A stretch of 64,000 nt of DNA, taken from contig NZ_QNUE01000004.1 of assembly GCF_003385595.1 (NCBI RefSeq), positions 186,001-250,000 on the forward strand, in the 5' to 3' direction. The notes below the pieces were generated by a model. The model was given only the letters and a program-made list of their open reading frames with translations, had not been told where the DNA came from and did not search any database. Made by a program: the position numbers and the translations under genes. Shown here piece by piece: positions 63,341-64,000 of the stretch (position 1 is its first letter; the number at the start of each line of letters is the position of its first letter). This stretch comes from Chryseobacterium flavum (GTDB taxonomy: Bacteria; Bacteroidota; Bacteroidia; Flavobacteriales; Weeksellaceae).

Positions 63341-63631
63341 TCATCCATACCCATAGTGGAATAGTTCAAGGTTTTCAATTTCTTTGAAGTTCTGGTTTCC
63401 GGTATCATAGACATTCAGTATTAATGGGAGAACACCGTTTACTGTTTCCAGGTCCGAGATTCCTTTTAAATGTAAAATTGCAACGTTGCGGACATGGAAA
63501 CGCACAAGCTTCCTTCTTTATTTCCAAATTTATTGATGATCTTATTAAGCCGGTGTTCACCATCGGTAAGTTTGGTGGTATCAAGATTAAAAATAGGAGT
63601 TTGATAGTATAGTTTTAAGCTCAAACATCTG
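63341..63631 (-). pseudogene. Frameshifted gene remnant
   Basis: Two linked minus-strand frames join into one protein-like sequence: LYYQTPIFNLDTTKLTDGE...GSLCVSMSATLQFYI to a stop at 63466, then, after a one-base shift, LKGISDLETVNGVLPLILNVY...IENLELFHYGYG to TGA 63341. Upstream a TGA at about 63634 closes the frame and there is no start. It is the 3' end of a dead gene; the family was not recognised. The remaining part of 63279-63735 holds a -7-like AACTTTG (63709-63715) for the epimerase. Confidence 0.5.
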
Positions 63632-63708
63632 AATCACTTTTAGCAACATTGTTAGTTTTGGCTACAACAAAGCTATTTTTGGATACATTTAGGGGCATAA
63701 GAACCCTG

Positions 63709-63715
63709 AACTTTG
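63709..63715 (+). promoter_or_regulatory. Candidate -7 box for the epimerase gene
   Basis: AACTTTG, the same core as in the two hydrolase promoters, 27 bases before ATG 63736, but without the upstream AAAAAGTGCAATTC part. Confidence 0.4.
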
Positions 63716-63735
63716 CTTCATAAATAATAATAGAC

Positions 63736-64000
63736 ATGAAAGTATTTGTTACAGGCGCTACAGGTTTCGTAGGAACAGCTGTAGTACAGGAATTATTAGG
63801 AGCTGGTCACGATGTTCTCGGACTTGCACGGTCGGAAGAATCTGCAAAAAAATTAATTGAGGCAGGAGCAGAGCCCCACTATGGTGATCTTACTGATTTT
63901 GAACGTCTGAAATCGGGGGCTAAAGCCGCTGATGCCGTTATACACTTAGGATTTGTTCATGATTTTGGGCGTTTTCAGGAAATGTGTGAATTGGATAAGG
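63736..64000 (+). CDS. NAD-dependent epimerase/dehydratase, extended SDR (partial, runs off right edge)
   Basis: 88 residues are visible. The Rossmann start MKVFVTGATGFVGTAVVQEL has the GxxGxxG motif of extended SDR enzymes, followed by GLARSEESAKKL and AVIHLGFVHDF. It would act on a sugar nucleotide or other ketone/alcohol; the catalytic YxxxK lies beyond the window, so the subtype cannot be told. Confidence 0.9.
   Translation, partial: MKVFVTGATGFVGTAVVQELLGAGHDVLGLARSEESAKKLIEAGAEPHYGDLTDFERLKSGAKAADAVIHLGFVHDFGRFQEMCELDK

Noticed and set aside
63424..63612. 62-residue plus-strand frame
   Set aside because: The minus strand has two coherent frames across the same bases that read as a broken gene; the plus frame looks random.

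Overview
The window looks like chromosomal DNA of a flavobacterium of the Chryseobacterium/Elizabethkingia type (Bacteroidota, Weeksellaceae). This is inferred from the low G+C content, the near absence of Shine-Dalgarno sequences, several TAnnTTTG-type -7 promoter boxes, a TonB receptor with a carboxypeptidase-like plug extension, many secreted proteins whose mature ends begin QVGINT, and two small double-glycine leader peptides. No rRNA, tRNA, CRISPR array or intact insertion sequence was seen.

Layout. 1-1478 is the start of a type I restriction-modification methylase (hsdM) that runs off the left edge. 1653-8479 (minus) is an unannotated-looking surface fibre locus: minor pilin-like protein, major pilin-like protein, PapD-like chaperone, two-domain tip-like protein and a 931-residue usher-like barrel, with an AraC regulator at its head. 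8651-26479 (minus) is one tightly packed eight-gene operon for a polyketide-like lipid: a 2342-residue synthase (tandem nitronate-monooxygenase-like barrels, KS, AT, two ACPs, KR), a 1417-residue synthase (KS, AT, DH, its own phosphopantetheinyl transferase), a free ACP, an alpha/beta hydrolase, a tandem double glycosyltransferase, two condensation/PapA-like acyltransferases and a small membrane protein. The synthases supply all reductive-cycle domains, and the tailoring genes suggest a glycosylated and acylated product. I know of no described product for this arrangement. Upstream lies an 0.8 kb AT-rich region that carries a decayed copy of the synthase's own leader and first codons.

27285-40923 holds a truncated isochorismatase-like remnant, DoxX, Crp/Fnr, glutaminase, small secreted proteins, a YadA-head-like repeat protein, a MaoC hydratase, a secreted HExxH protein, a double-glycine peptide, a persulfide dioxygenase-rhodanese fusion, a DUF4142 lipoprotein, a YHS lipoprotein and a DUF1826-like protein. 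41400-58550 is rich in paralogous QVGINT surface proteins (several with C1q-like jelly-roll ends), interspersed with RidA, Crp/Fnr, a cation/proton antiporter, a TonB receptor, a metzincin-like lipoprotein, an NTF2-like protein and an epoxide hydrolase. 56982-59472 contains two decayed surface-protein genes and a second double-glycine peptide. 59897-64000 has an AraC regulator, two alpha/beta hydrolases that share a duplicated 62-base promoter element, a RidA lipoprotein, a frameshifted remnant and the start of an NAD-dependent epimerase running off the right edge.

Functions are read from motifs and family memory only; no search was run.
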